Below are positions 15,879 through 24,682 of a stretch of DNA of 64,000 nucleotides, in pieces. Positions within the stretch are counted from its first letter, which is position 1. Each line of letters starts with the position of its first letter. This DNA is from Roseitranquillus sp963709765 (GTDB taxonomy: Bacteria > Pseudomonadota > Alphaproteobacteria > Rhodobacterales > Rhodobacteraceae), in the NCBI GenBank assembly GCA_963709765.1, contig CAVPXL010000001.1:372001-436000 (forward strand), given 5' to 3'. The translations under genes were made by a program, and so were the position numbers. Under the pieces are notes generated by a model. The model saw only the letters and a list, made by a program, of their open reading frames with translations. It was not told the origin of the DNA and ran no database searches.

Positions 15879-17690
15879 ATGTGCGGTATCGTCGGGGTCC
15901 TGTCGCAGCACGAAGCGTCGCCGCAACTGGTCGAGGCGCTCAAGCGGCTTGAATATCGCGGCTATGACAGCGCCGGCATCGCCACAGTGAACGCGGGGCG
16001 GCTGGACCGCCGCCGGGCGGTCGGCAAGCTGGTGGAACTCTCTGACCTTCTGGTGCACGAGCCGCTGCCCGGCAAGAGCGGCATCGGCCACACGCGCTGG
16101 GCGACCCACGGCGCGCCGACGGTGGTCAACGCCCACCCCCATCGCGCCGGTCCGGTGGCCGTCGTTCACAACGGCATCATCGAGAACTTCCGGGCGCTGC
16201 GCGAGGAGCTGGCGGCGAAGGGTTACGCGACGGAATCGGATACCGACACCGAAATCGTGGCGCTTCTGGTGCAGGACCTGATGGCGCAGCAGCATGCCCC
16301 CGCCGAAGCCGCCGCGATGGCGCTCGAGCGGCTGGAAGGGGCATTCGCGCTCGCCTTCCTCTTCGAGGGCGAGGACGATCTGATCGTCGCGGCGCGGCGC
16401 GGCTCGCCGCTGGCCGTCGGGCATGGCGATGGCGAGATGTTCCTCGGCTCGGACGCCATCGCGCTTGCGCCCCTGACCGACCGGATCACGTACCTGGAGG
16501 AAGGCGACCGGGCCGTGCTGACCCGCGCGGGCGCCGAGATCTTCGATCGGACGGGCGCGGCGGTCGAGCGCCCCGTGCGCAAGGTCGCCATCGACGCGGC
16601 GCAGGTGGAAAAGGGCGGCCACAAGCATTTCATGGCGAAGGAGATCGAGGAGCAGCCGGCAGTGCTCGCCGATGCCCTGTCGTGCTACCTTGACGAGGCC
16701 GAGGGCCGGATCGCCGTGGATCTCGACTTCGGCGGCATCGACCGGATCGTTCTGGTGGCCTGCGGCACGGCTTTCTACGCCTGCCAGACGGCGAAATACT
16801 GGTTCGAGACGCTGGCGCGGATCCCGGTGGAGGCCGACATCGCCTCGGAATTCCGTTACCGCGAACCGCCGCTGGGCGAACGCACCCTGGCCATCTTCGT
16901 GAGCCAGTCCGGCGAGACCGCCGACACCCTGGCCGCCCTGCGCTATTGCCGCGGCAAGGCGAAGGTCGTGTCGGTCGTCAATGTGGAGGAAAGCTCGATC
17001 GCGCGGGAAAGCGACCTCGCCCTGCAGATCCGTGCGGGCCGCGAGATCGGCGTCGCCTCCACCAAGGCGTTCACCTGCCAGCTCGCCGTTCTTCTCAGTC
17101 TCGCCATCAAGGCCGCCTCCGACAAGGGCGAGCTGGACGCGGCGACCGTGCGCGACCATGTTGCCGAGCTGCGGCTGCTGCCCGGCCTGATCAGTCATGC
17201 GCTCGCCGCGGAGCCGGCGATCCGCGACGTGGCGCGCGGCCTCGCCGAGGCGCAGGACGTGCTCTTTCTCGGCCGCGGCTCGATGTTCCCGTTGGCGATG
17301 GAAGGGGCACTAAAGCTCAAGGAAATCAGCTACATACACGCCGAGGGCTATGCCAGCGGCGAACTCAAGCACGGCCCCATCGCGCTGATCGACCAGAGCG
17401 TTCCGGTCGTCGTCCTGGCGCCGTCCGGACCGCTTTTCGACAAGACGGTGTCGAACATGGCCGAAGTGATGGCGCGCGGCGGCAAGGTCGTGCTGATCAC
17501 CGACGCCGCCGGTGCGGCCGAGGCGCGGGAGGGAACATGGCACGTCGTGACGATGCCGCCGGTCTCGCCACTTCTGGCGCCGCTTCTCTATGCGATACCG
17601 GCGCAACTCCTTGCCTATCACACAGCGATCGCCAAAGGCACGGACGTGGACCAGCCCCGCAATCTGGCCAAGTCGGTCACCGTGGAGTAG
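15879..17690 (+). CDS. glmS: Glutamine-fructose-6-phosphate aminotransferase (isomerizing)
   Basis: This 603-residue enzyme makes glucosamine-6-phosphate from fructose-6-phosphate and glutamine. The N-terminal glutaminase domain begins MCGIVGVLSQ, exposing the nucleophile Cys2 after Met removal, and contains GIGHTRWATHG. Two SIS domains follow, with SQSGETADTLAAL and GRGSMFPLAMEGALKLKEIS. It ends in the conserved KSVTVE tail that closes the active site. No glmS ribozyme-like leader is possible, as only 4 bases separate it from glmU. Confidence 0.97.
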   Translation: MCGIVGVLSQHEASPQLVEALKRLEYRGYDSAGIATVNAGRLDRRRAVGKLVELSDLLVHEPLPGKSGIGHTRWATHGAPTVVNAHPHRAGPVAVVHNGIIENFRALREELAAKGYATESDTDTEIVALLVQDLMAQQHAPAEAAAMALERLEGAFALAFLFEGEDDLIVAARRGSPLAVGHGDGEMFLGSDAIALAPLTDRITYLEEGDRAVLTRAGAEIFDRTGAAVERPVRKVAIDAAQVEKGGHKHFMAKEIEEQPAVLADALSCYLDEAEGRIAVDLDFGGIDRIVLVACGTAFYACQTAKYWFETLARIPVEADIASEFRYREPPLGERTLAIFVSQSGETADTLAALRYCRGKAKVVSVVNVEESSIARESDLALQIRAGREIGVASTKAFTCQLAVLLSLAIKAASDKGELDAATVRDHVAELRLLPGLISHALAAEPAIRDVARGLAEAQDVLFLGRGSMFPLAMEGALKLKEISYIHAEGYASGELKHGPIALIDQSVPVVVLAPSGPLFDKTVSNMAEVMARGGKVVLITDAAGAAEAREGTWHVVTMPPVSPLLAPLLYAIPAQLLAYHTAIAKGTDVDQPRNLAKSVTVE

Positions 17691-17741
17691 ATTTGAGCCC
17701 TGTCCGAACAACCGATCGGATGGCTGCAGCGAGGGCCCGGA

Positions 17742-18362
17742 ATGACACCCACGGCAATCATCTTCGGCGGGTTGGGCGTGTTGACGGAACTCGGGGACCT
17801 GGAACGTCAGGCCGTTGAGGCCGCAAGCGTCGGGCCTGCGCCCGAGGGCGGCTGGGTGCCAACGTCGAAGACTGTGGCGGGCGCCCCGCCCGCGGCCGAC
17901 AAGGACCTCCGAAAGCGGAGCGGTGAAATCCTGCGCGACATGCTCTCGACCCTCCGGCTGCCTCTGCGGCCGGGGCTTGCCGAGGTGGTCGCGGCCACCA
18001 AGGCAACGGCAGTGCCGCTCGTCCTGATATCGGAGGTCGACGCGGCCACGACCGGCGCCGTGCTTGATGCGCTGTCGCTCGACCGCGCAAACTTCGCCCA
18101 CGTCATCTGCGACACGCGCGGAGCAGGGCTGGCCTTCGAGAGGGTCCGCGACGCGCTGGGACTGCAGGCGGGAGAGTGCATGGCGGTCGCGGACACGCCG
18201 GAAAGCGCGGAAGCTGCGCTGGCGGCCGGCATGGACTGCATCGCCTTTCCCGGCAGCCTTCGCGTCGGGGAGCGGTTCGGCGACGTGACGGCTCAGGTGC
18301 AGGTTCTGGCGCCCCGGACGCTCAACCTGATCCCGCCGGACGCTCCGCGCGCCTCAGCCTGA
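17742..18362 (+). CDS. HAD-like protein lacking the catalytic aspartates
   Basis: This 206-residue protein aligns by eye with CbbY/Gph-type HAD phosphatases but appears inactive. Motif I, normally IFDxDGTL, reads IFGGLGVLTE at residues 7-16, so the nucleophile Asp9 is Gly and the acid/base Asp11 is Leu. The motif III lysine region reads CDTRGAGLAFERV with no Lys. Motif IV is partly kept as VADTPESAEAALAAGM followed by DCIAFPG. It starts 51 bases after glmS on the same strand and overlaps the convergent acyl-CoA synthetase stop by 9 bases. A regulatory or binding role is possible but is inference. Confidence 0.7.
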   Translation: MTPTAIIFGGLGVLTELGDLERQAVEAASVGPAPEGGWVPTSKTVAGAPPAADKDLRKRSGEILRDMLSTLRLPLRPGLAEVVAATKATAVPLVLISEVDAATTGAVLDALSLDRANFAHVICDTRGAGLAFERVRDALGLQAGECMAVADTPESAEAALAAGMDCIAFPGSLRVGERFGDVTAQVQVLAPRTLNLIPPDAPRASA

Positions 18363-19994
18363 GGGAGAGAAGTCGCTGCGCAGCCGCCGCCGCCAGATCT
18401 TGCCGCTCACGGTGACCGGCAGGGCCGCGACAAACTCTATCCGCCGCGGGACGGCATGGACGCCCACATGTTCGCGCACCTCGTTCATGAGCTCTTCGGC
18501 AAGTGCCGGCGGCGGATTCTCTTCGCGCGGGACAACATAGGCCACCACCACCTCGGTGCGTATCGGGTCCGGCTGTCCAACCACGGCCGAACGCTCGACG
18601 GCCGGATGGCGGTCCAGAACCTCTTCGATCTCGGTGGGACCGATCCGGTATCCGGCGGTCGTGATGACGTCATCGGCGCGCTGGACGAACCGGAAATAGC
18701 CTTCGGCGTCCCGGGTGCCGAAATCGCCCGTCTTGAACCACTTGCCGACGAATGCCTTCTCGGTGTCTTCGGGCCGGTTCCAGTATCGCAGGAACATCGA
18801 CGGGTTCGGCCGCGCGATGGCGATCTCCCCCTGCATCCCGTCGGGAACTGGATTGCCCTGCGCGTCAATGATCGCCACGTCGAATCCGGGCACCGCAAGC
18901 CCCAGGGTCCCCGGCTTGACCGTCATCGTTCCCCGGCTGCTCTGGATAGCGGCACTGCATTCGCTCAGACCGTAGCCCTGGCTGAGATAGACGCCGAGGT
19001 CGTTCTCCACCCAGGCAACAACATCGGGCTCGATGGGCTCGCCACCGGTGGCGATGGAACGCAGCGGCTGCGTTTCGGGGGCAGGCACCTGACGCAACAT
19101 CCGCAAGGCGCTCGGCGGGCAGAGAAAGTTCCGGACGCCCTGATCGTTGATCAGCCGCCAAGCCTTCTCGGGGTCGAATTTCGGCAGACGATGACTGACG
19201 AAGGGCGTCCCGTACCACAGGCAGGGCAGGACGCCGAACAGTGTGCCGATCCACGCCCAGTCGGACGGCGTCCAGCCCAGATCGCCGGGCTGTGGGAAGT
19301 TCGGATGATGAAGCTCGGTGCTCGGAAGGTGCCCGATCAGGACCCTGTGCCCGTGGACCACGCCCTTGGGCGGACCCGTCGATCCGGAGGTGTAGAGGAT
19401 GAACGCCGGATCGTCGGGGCCGGTGGTGACGAAGCTGCGAAGCGGCTGCGCCAGCGCAATGTCATCCCAGAACGCCCGGACCGGCGCGGTGGCCGGTCCG
19501 TTCGTCCAGATGGCCTGCAGTGCGGGCAGATCCTTGCGCAGACCCATGACGCGGTCCAGCGCGTCGCTGTCGCAGACCACCCCGCGCGCACCGCAATCCC
19601 GCAGACGGAACGCGATGCCCTCGTCGCCGGACAGGACGAAGACGGGGACGGAGATCGCCCCGATCTTCAGCAGGGCGAAATGGGTGATCAGCGCCTCGGG
19701 CCCCTGCCCCAGAATTTGCGCGACACGATCGCCGCGACGAATGCCGGCGGTCACGAAGGCCGAAGCCATGCGATCGGACGCTTCCTTGAGGCGCGAGAAA
19801 CTCCAGTGCTCCACACCCCCGTTGCGACGCACATGGACAAGCGCGACACGATCGGGATCAAAGCTGGCCCAGCTGTCGCAGAGCGCATTCGAGAGGTTGA
19901 AGGTCGGCGCGATGCGCCACTTGAAGCCGTCGCGCAATTCCTGCCAGGATCCTGCGCGTTGCAGGGCACGCCGCCCGAGAGGCCTATCGAACAT
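18354..19994 (-). CDS. AMP-forming acyl-CoA synthetase
   Basis: This 546-residue ANL-superfamily ligase activates a carboxylic acid to its CoA thioester. In order it shows the phosphate loop LYTSGSTGPPKGVVHG, YGLSECSAAIQS, WFKTGDFGTRDAEGYF, GYRIGPTEIEEVL and the C-terminal catalytic lysine in TVSGKIWRRRLR. The layout resembles medium-chain or acetyl-CoA synthetase-like members; the exact acid cannot be told. Its start overlaps the stop of the preceding lipoprotein gene by 11 bases, so the two are probably cotranscribed. Confidence 0.9.
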   Translation of the reverse strand: MFDRPLGRRALQRAGSWQELRDGFKWRIAPTFNLSNALCDSWASFDPDRVALVHVRRNGGVEHWSFSRLKEASDRMASAFVTAGIRRGDRVAQILGQGPEALITHFALLKIGAISVPVFVLSGDEGIAFRLRDCGARGVVCDSDALDRVMGLRKDLPALQAIWTNGPATAPVRAFWDDIALAQPLRSFVTTGPDDPAFILYTSGSTGPPKGVVHGHRVLIGHLPSTELHHPNFPQPGDLGWTPSDWAWIGTLFGVLPCLWYGTPFVSHRLPKFDPEKAWRLINDQGVRNFLCPPSALRMLRQVPAPETQPLRSIATGGEPIEPDVVAWVENDLGVYLSQGYGLSECSAAIQSSRGTMTVKPGTLGLAVPGFDVAIIDAQGNPVPDGMQGEIAIARPNPSMFLRYWNRPEDTEKAFVGKWFKTGDFGTRDAEGYFRFVQRADDVITTAGYRIGPTEIEEVLDRHPAVERSAVVGQPDPIRTEVVVAYVVPREENPPPALAEELMNEVREHVGVHAVPRRIEFVAALPVTVSGKIWRRRLRSDFSPSG

Positions 19995-20436
19995 AGACGC
20001 GCACCTCCACCAGATCGGTCAGGGGAACGTCCAGAAGGCGCATCGCCGGCAATGACAGGCGGCTCCCGCCGGTGGACGGGCGCAGTTCGACCAGCGCGGC
20101 CGCCCCGGTCGCCTCGACGACGACACGGCCCTCGCTTACCGCATCCACCAGCGGGGTTTCGAGCCATATCCCGCCGCTGCCCACATCGCCCAAGGAGGCC
20201 ACCGTCGAGCCGAGCGGAACCCCGTCAGACGAGCCGACCTGCGCAGAATTGCGGCGCTGTGCCGCAGTGGTGGTGTCGAAATCCGAGACCGTGCGCGCAG
20301 AAGCAGGCGGCGGTGGCGCGACATAAGGCCCGGTCGCCTGCGGTACGGCAGCGGGATCGGTCCCCGTCGCGACAAGCCCCGCGCATCCGGCCAGAAACAT
20401 GGTCGCGGAAAGCGCGATTGTGAAGCGCGAGGACAT
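19984..20436 (-). CDS. Small lipoprotein (D-galactarate-dehydratase-misnamed family of Rhodobacterales)
   Basis: This 150-residue protein begins MSSRFTIALSATMFLAGC, a lipoprotein signal whose lipobox Cys is residue 18. A Pro-rich linker (VAPPPPAS) follows, then TVSDFDTTTAAQRRN, TVASLGDVGSGGIWLETPLV and a C-terminal LPAMRLLDVPLTDLVEVRV. I recall similar Roseobacter lipoproteins being labelled D-galactarate dehydratase, which is not credible for this size. It is probably an outer-membrane or periplasmic lipoprotein. A GTG at 20454 in frame would add six residues; the ATG at 20436 gives a cleaner signal peptide. It is divergent from moaA. Confidence 0.78.
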   Translation of the reverse strand: MSSRFTIALSATMFLAGCAGLVATGTDPAAVPQATGPYVAPPPPASARTVSDFDTTTAAQRRNSAQVGSSDGVPLGSTVASLGDVGSGGIWLETPLVDAVSEGRVVVEATGAAALVELRPSTGGSRLSLPAMRLLDVPLTDLVEVRVYVR

Positions 20437-20513
20437 GGAAAAGCTGTATCTCACAAAATAGTTTCGGCAAGCAACCTTGCAGTCATCCCTGCCGCCAATC
20501 TAGTCTGAATATC

Positions 20514-21518
20514 ATGACCTCACCTCTGATTGATCCCTTCCAGCGCGCGATCACCTATCTGCGCGTGTCGGTGACCGACCGCTGCGACTTCCGCTGCGTC
20601 TATTGCATGTCCGAGAACATGACCTTCCTGCCGAAGAAGGAGCTGCTGACGCTGGAAGAGCTCGACCGGCTCTGCTCGACATTTGTCGAGCTTGGCGTGC
20701 GCAAGCTGCGCATCACCGGCGGCGAGCCCCTGGTGCGGCGCGACATCATGACCTTCTTCCGGTCGATCTCGCGCCACCTCGACACAGGGGCGCTGGACGA
20801 GCTGACGGTGACGACCAACGGGTCGCAACTGGCGCGTTTCGCCTCCGATCTGGCGGCGGCTGGCGTACGGCGGATCAACGTGTCCCTGGACACGCTCGAC
20901 GAGGAGAAGTTCGCCCGCGTCACGCGATGGGGTCGGCTACAGCAGGTATTGAAAGGCATCGACGCGGCACAGGCGGCCGGCCTGCGGGTCAAGATCAACA
21001 CCGTGGCGCTGCGCGGCTTCAACGAGGACGAGCTCTTTACCCTGGTCGAATGGTGCGCGTCGCGCGACATGGATCTCACCTTCATCGAGGTGATGCCGAT
21101 GGGCGATCTGGGCAACGAGGATCGCATCGGCCAGTACTGGTCGCTGAAGGATCTGCGTGGCCAATTGGCGCAGGCCTACACCTTGAGCGATCTGGCCGAA
21201 GGCACCGGCGGGCCCGCACGCTACGTGGAATTGCTGGAGACAGGTCAGAAGGTCGGCTTCATCACGCCGCTCACCCACAATTTCTGCGAAAGCTGCAACC
21301 GGGTGCGGCTGACCTGCACCGGCGAGCTCTTCATGTGCCTCGGGCAGGAAGACAACGCCGATCTGCGGGCGCCCCTGCGTGCGAGCGCCAACGACGATGT
21401 GCTGAAGAACGCGATCCGCGCGGCGATCTCGCTCAAGCCCAAGGGGCACGATTTCGACTATTCGCGGCAGCGCGCGGATGGCCAGATGACGCGTCACATG
21501 AGCCACACCGGCGGCTGA
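20514..21518 (+). CDS. moaA: GTP 3',8-cyclase (molybdenum cofactor biosynthesis protein A)
   Basis: This 334-residue radical-SAM enzyme performs the first step of molybdopterin synthesis. The N-terminal cluster motif CDFRCVYC follows YLRVSVTDR, and the SAM-binding glycine motif is ITGGEPLVRRD. The second cluster cysteines are in NFCESCNRVRLTCTGELFMC. The C-terminus ends in the essential Gly-Gly (SHTGG). It is monocistronic here; no other moa genes are near. Confidence 0.96.
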   Translation: MTSPLIDPFQRAITYLRVSVTDRCDFRCVYCMSENMTFLPKKELLTLEELDRLCSTFVELGVRKLRITGGEPLVRRDIMTFFRSISRHLDTGALDELTVTTNGSQLARFASDLAAAGVRRINVSLDTLDEEKFARVTRWGRLQQVLKGIDAAQAAGLRVKINTVALRGFNEDELFTLVEWCASRDMDLTFIEVMPMGDLGNEDRIGQYWSLKDLRGQLAQAYTLSDLAEGTGGPARYVELLETGQKVGFITPLTHNFCESCNRVRLTCTGELFMCLGQEDNADLRAPLRASANDDVLKNAIRAAISLKPKGHDFDYSRQRADGQMTRHMSHTGG

Positions 21519-21526
21519 GGAAGACA

Positions 21527-22258
21527 TCAGACCCTTTCGCGCCGTTTCTGCGGAAAGCGGGCGGAATGCGGATCGAGAAAATCGACCAGATCGATGAGCG
21601 CCGGCTGCAGGAATGACAGCCGGACGACCTCGGTGCCGCCGCCGCGCGCGAAGTCGGTGAGATCCCGGCAAAGGTGGTTCAGAAACGGGTTCTCGTCGTG
21701 CTCGACACGACGCTGAAAGACGGAATATCCGATGCAGGTGCGGCCGTCGGGAGCGGTCTCGATCATTTCCTCGCCGATACCACGCTGCTCGCCACGAAAG
21801 ATGCGAAGGCTGCCGGGAAGGTCGTCGCGCGACCAGAGCCCGGCGATCGTCTCGAGCAGCTCGCCGAGGCGCTGCGTCTGCGTCTCTTCGCCGAGGTCGA
21901 GGAACTGCGCCTCGATCCTGATGATCTCGATCCATGCGAAGAGCTGCGCAATCAGGAAGGCCGTGTTGTCGACAACGTAGGCCTTTTCGCGGGCCGACCC
22001 TCGCGCATAGTAGGCGCCCACAAGATCCTGACGCAGGATGTTATAAAGACGGCTCTGCAAATCGAAGGCGGCATGGGCGAGCGGCTCGCGGTAGCGCGAG
22101 ACGAGACGCTCCGCCACCTCCCGGCGCTCCGTCTCGATCTCTTCGCGCCGCAGCGTCGCTTCGAAGCGCTTGAGCCGGCGCTGCGAGATCGCAGCAAAAC
22201 CGGCGGAGATCAGTGCGACCGCCGCGGAGAGGAGGGAGACAAGGATCGGTGTATCCAT
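21527..22258 (-). CDS. Membrane-anchored coiled-coil protein of unknown function
   Basis: I do not recognise this 243-residue protein. It has one N-terminal transmembrane segment (about residues 4-24, ILVSLLSAAVALISAGFAAI), then a charged helix rich in Arg and Glu (residues 27-58) that looks like a coiled coil. A mostly helical cytoplasmic region follows, with SRYREPLAHAAFDLQSRLYN and DNTAFLIAQLFAWIEIIRIE. It lies 23 bases downstream of the M20 hydrolase gene on the same strand and converges on moaA, so it may be the last gene of the peptide module. Confidence 0.75.
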   Translation of the reverse strand: MDTPILVSLLSAAVALISAGFAAISQRRLKRFEATLRREEIETERREVAERLVSRYREPLAHAAFDLQSRLYNILRQDLVGAYYARGSAREKAYVVDNTAFLIAQLFAWIEIIRIEAQFLDLGEETQTQRLGELLETIAGLWSRDDLPGSLRIFRGEQRGIGEEMIETAPDGRTCIGYSVFQRRVEHDENPFLNHLCRDLTDFARGGGTEVVRLSFLQPALIDLVDFLDPHSARFPQKRRERV

Positions 22259-22281
22259 CCCGCTCCCCGTCTCCTAGCGCA

Positions 22282-23445
22282 TCAGGACGCCGGCATTCGC
22301 CGCTCGACGATCTCGGCCCACCACGAGCAGCCGGCCGGGATCGCCTCATCGTCGAAGTTGTATTGCGGGTGGTGAACCGAGGCCGTGTCACCGTTGCCGA
22401 TGATGATGTAGGCCCCCGGCCGGGCGTTGAGCATGAAGGCGAAATCCTCGCCGCCCATGATCTGTTCCGCCTCGGCACAGCTGCCGGAAACCGAGCGGGC
22501 CACATCGGCGGCGAAATCCGTCTGCTCCTCGGAATTCACCATCACCGGATAGCCGCGCACGTATTCCACGTGCGCCGTCGCGCCGAACGCCTGCGCCGTG
22601 ATCGCGGCGATCTGTGCGAGCCTCTCTTCCGCCATGTCCTGCACGTCGGGGTCGAGCGTTCTGACGGTGCCCCGCAGAAACACCTTCTGGGGGATGACGT
22701 TGTGCGCCTTGGACTCGGTCTCGAAGCTGGTGACCGACACCACGAGCTGCTTGGTCGGATCGAGGTTGCGGCTGGCGATGGATTGCAGGGCGACAACGAT
22801 GTGGCTCGCCACGAGGGTCGTATCGATGGCCTCATGCGGCTTGGCGGCGTGCCCGCCCTTGCCCTCGACCTCGATCGCGAACTGATCGGCCGCCGCAAAG
22901 AAGGCGCCGGGCCGGATCGCGAACTGCCCCGTCTTGAGGCCGGGCATGTTGTGCATGCCGTAGACTTCCTGGATTCCCCAGCGGTCCATCATTCCGTCAT
23001 CGACCATCTCCTTGCCGCCGCCGCCGCCTTCTTCGGCGGGTTGGAAGATGACGATGCAGGTGCCGTCGAAGTTCCGCGTCTCGGCCAGGTATTTCGCGGC
23101 ACCCAGCAGCATCGCGGTGTGACCATCATGGCCACAGGCATGCATGACGCCCGGTGTCTTGCTCGCGTATTCCAAGCCCGTCGCCTCCTTGATGGGCAGC
23201 GCGTCCATGTCCGCCCGCAGACCGACCACCTTGCCGGTCGTGTCCGACTTGCCCCGGATCACGCCGACCACGCCGGTGCGCCCGATCCCCTCCACGACCT
23301 CGTCGCAGCCGAAAGCCCGCAGCCTTTCGGCGACCAGGCCCGATGTGCGATGGGTCTCGAACAGCAGCTCTGGGTTCTCGTGAAGGTCCCGTCGCCAGGC
23401 GGTGATCTCGGATTGCAATTCGGCGAGGCGATTCTTGACGGGCAT
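22282..23445 (-). CDS. M20 family amidohydrolase (hippurate hydrolase/aminoacylase type)
   Basis: This 387-residue metallopeptidase-fold enzyme should hydrolyse N-acyl amino acids or small peptides. Metal-binding motifs are visible: LRADMDALP, MHACGHDGHTAMLLG, FQPAEEGGGGGKEM, the HNMPG segment and a C-terminal GGEDFAFML. The ATG at 23445 is preceded by GGAG at a good distance, so the upstream in-frame start is rejected. It lies 79 bases downstream of argE on the same strand and in the same module as peptide ABC transporter genes, which suggests it processes imported substrate. Confidence 0.92.
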   Translation of the reverse strand: MPVKNRLAELQSEITAWRRDLHENPELLFETHRTSGLVAERLRAFGCDEVVEGIGRTGVVGVIRGKSDTTGKVVGLRADMDALPIKEATGLEYASKTPGVMHACGHDGHTAMLLGAAKYLAETRNFDGTCIVIFQPAEEGGGGGKEMVDDGMMDRWGIQEVYGMHNMPGLKTGQFAIRPGAFFAAADQFAIEVEGKGGHAAKPHEAIDTTLVASHIVVALQSIASRNLDPTKQLVVSVTSFETESKAHNVIPQKVFLRGTVRTLDPDVQDMAEERLAQIAAITAQAFGATAHVEYVRGYPVMVNSEEQTDFAADVARSVSGSCAEAEQIMGGEDFAFMLNARPGAYIIIGNGDTASVHHPQYNFDDEAIPAGCSWWAEIVERRMPAS

Positions 23446-23524
23446 CTGACACTCCGGACGCACTGGAATTCGAACTCAAGTCTTGGCACGCAGCCGGGAG
23501 GCGGGCAAGTCGGGTCGCGCGCCC

Positions 23525-24682
23525 TCAGGCGCAGAGCTGATCCACGAGGCGCGACACGAAGGCCTCGCCCGCCTCGAGCTGCGCGACGCTGATGAACTCG
23601 TCCGGCTGGTGCGCCTGCGCGATGTCGCCGGGGCCGCAGACCACGGCGGAATAGCCCGCCGCCTGAAACTGACCGGCCTCGGTGCCGTAGCTGACGACGT
23701 GACTGCCGTTGTCACCTGTCAACCGACGCGCCAGGGATTCGGCCGCGCCGTCATCTTCGGGCAGCAGGGCGGGCACGTCGAAGTATTGCTCCACCTCGAT
23801 GCGAGCCTCGGGACGGACGCTTTTCATGCCGGCCTCCACCTCGGCGATCCGGGCGAGATAGGCGTCGCGCCACTCGTCCAGGCTCTCCCCGGGGACACAG
23901 CGGAAATCGAGGCCGAACCGGCATTCCCCGGCTGTTATGTTGTGCGCGGTACCCCCGCTGATCTGCCCCACATGAACGGTCGTGAACGGCGGATCGAACA
24001 TCGCCGCAACCGGGTTCGGCGTCTTGCGCCGGTTGCGCTCGTTCATCTCGTTGGCCCAGTCGATCAGCTTGGCGCCTTCCATGATCGCGTTGACGCCCTC
24101 ATGCAGCAACGAGGAATGGACCTCGAAGCCGCGCACGATCGTGCGGAAGCCGGCCCCGCCCTTGTGCCCGGTGACCGCCTGCATCATCGATGGCTCGCCG
24201 ATGATGGCCGCGGCGGCCCGCGGCAACGTGCGGCGCAAGGCTTCGATCATCGGCGGCGCGCCGGTACAGCCGACTTCTTCGTCATAGGAGAGAGCGATCT
24301 GAAGCGGCCGCTTCACGCCGCGCTCCAGCGCCAGCGGCACCGCCGAAAGCGCCAGGGCGTCGAAGCCCTTCATGTCGGCAGTGCCCCGCCCATATAGCCG
24401 CCCGTCGCGCTCCGTCAGCTCGAATGGGTCACTGGCCCAGGTCTGGCCGTCCACCGGCACCACGTCGGTATGGCCCGACAGGATCACGCCTCCCGCCTCG
24501 GCCGGTCCGACATTGGCGAAAAGCGCCGCCTTCGTTCCGTCCTCGTTCCAGGTCCGGTGCGCCTTGACGCCGAATCCGGCGAGATAGTCCTCCACCCAGT
24601 CGACCAGCTCGAGATTGCTGTCGCGGCTGACCGTGGGAAAGGCGATGAGCGTGGTGAGGATCTCGCGTGCCGAAAGGGTCAT
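23525..24682 (-). CDS. argE: Acetylornithine deacetylase-type M20 metallohydrolase
   Basis: This 385-residue protein is an ArgE-like enzyme that removes an acetyl group from N-acetylornithine or a related N-acyl amino acid. Zinc-site motifs are SGHTDVVPVDG, GRGTADMKGFDALA, SYDEEVGCTGA and GEPSMMQAVTGHKG. Its ATG overlaps the stop of the fused ABC ATPase gene as ATGA, so translation is coupled to a peptide transporter. That context makes a catabolic role on imported N-acyl compounds or peptides as likely as arginine synthesis. Confidence 0.88.
   Translation of the reverse strand: MTLSAREILTTLIAFPTVSRDSNLELVDWVEDYLAGFGVKAHRTWNEDGTKAALFANVGPAEAGGVILSGHTDVVPVDGQTWASDPFELTERDGRLYGRGTADMKGFDALALSAVPLALERGVKRPLQIALSYDEEVGCTGAPPMIEALRRTLPRAAAAIIGEPSMMQAVTGHKGGAGFRTIVRGFEVHSSLLHEGVNAIMEGAKLIDWANEMNERNRRKTPNPVAAMFDPPFTTVHVGQISGGTAHNITAGECRFGLDFRCVPGESLDEWRDAYLARIAEVEAGMKSVRPEARIEVEQYFDVPALLPEDDGAAESLARRLTGDNGSHVVSYGTEAGQFQAAGYSAVVCGPGDIAQAHQPDEFISVAQLEAGEAFVSRLVDQLCA

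Noticed and set aside
14453..15943. Minus-strand open frame of about 496 codons opposite glmU
   Set aside because: An antisense shadow of glmU; no recognisable motif.
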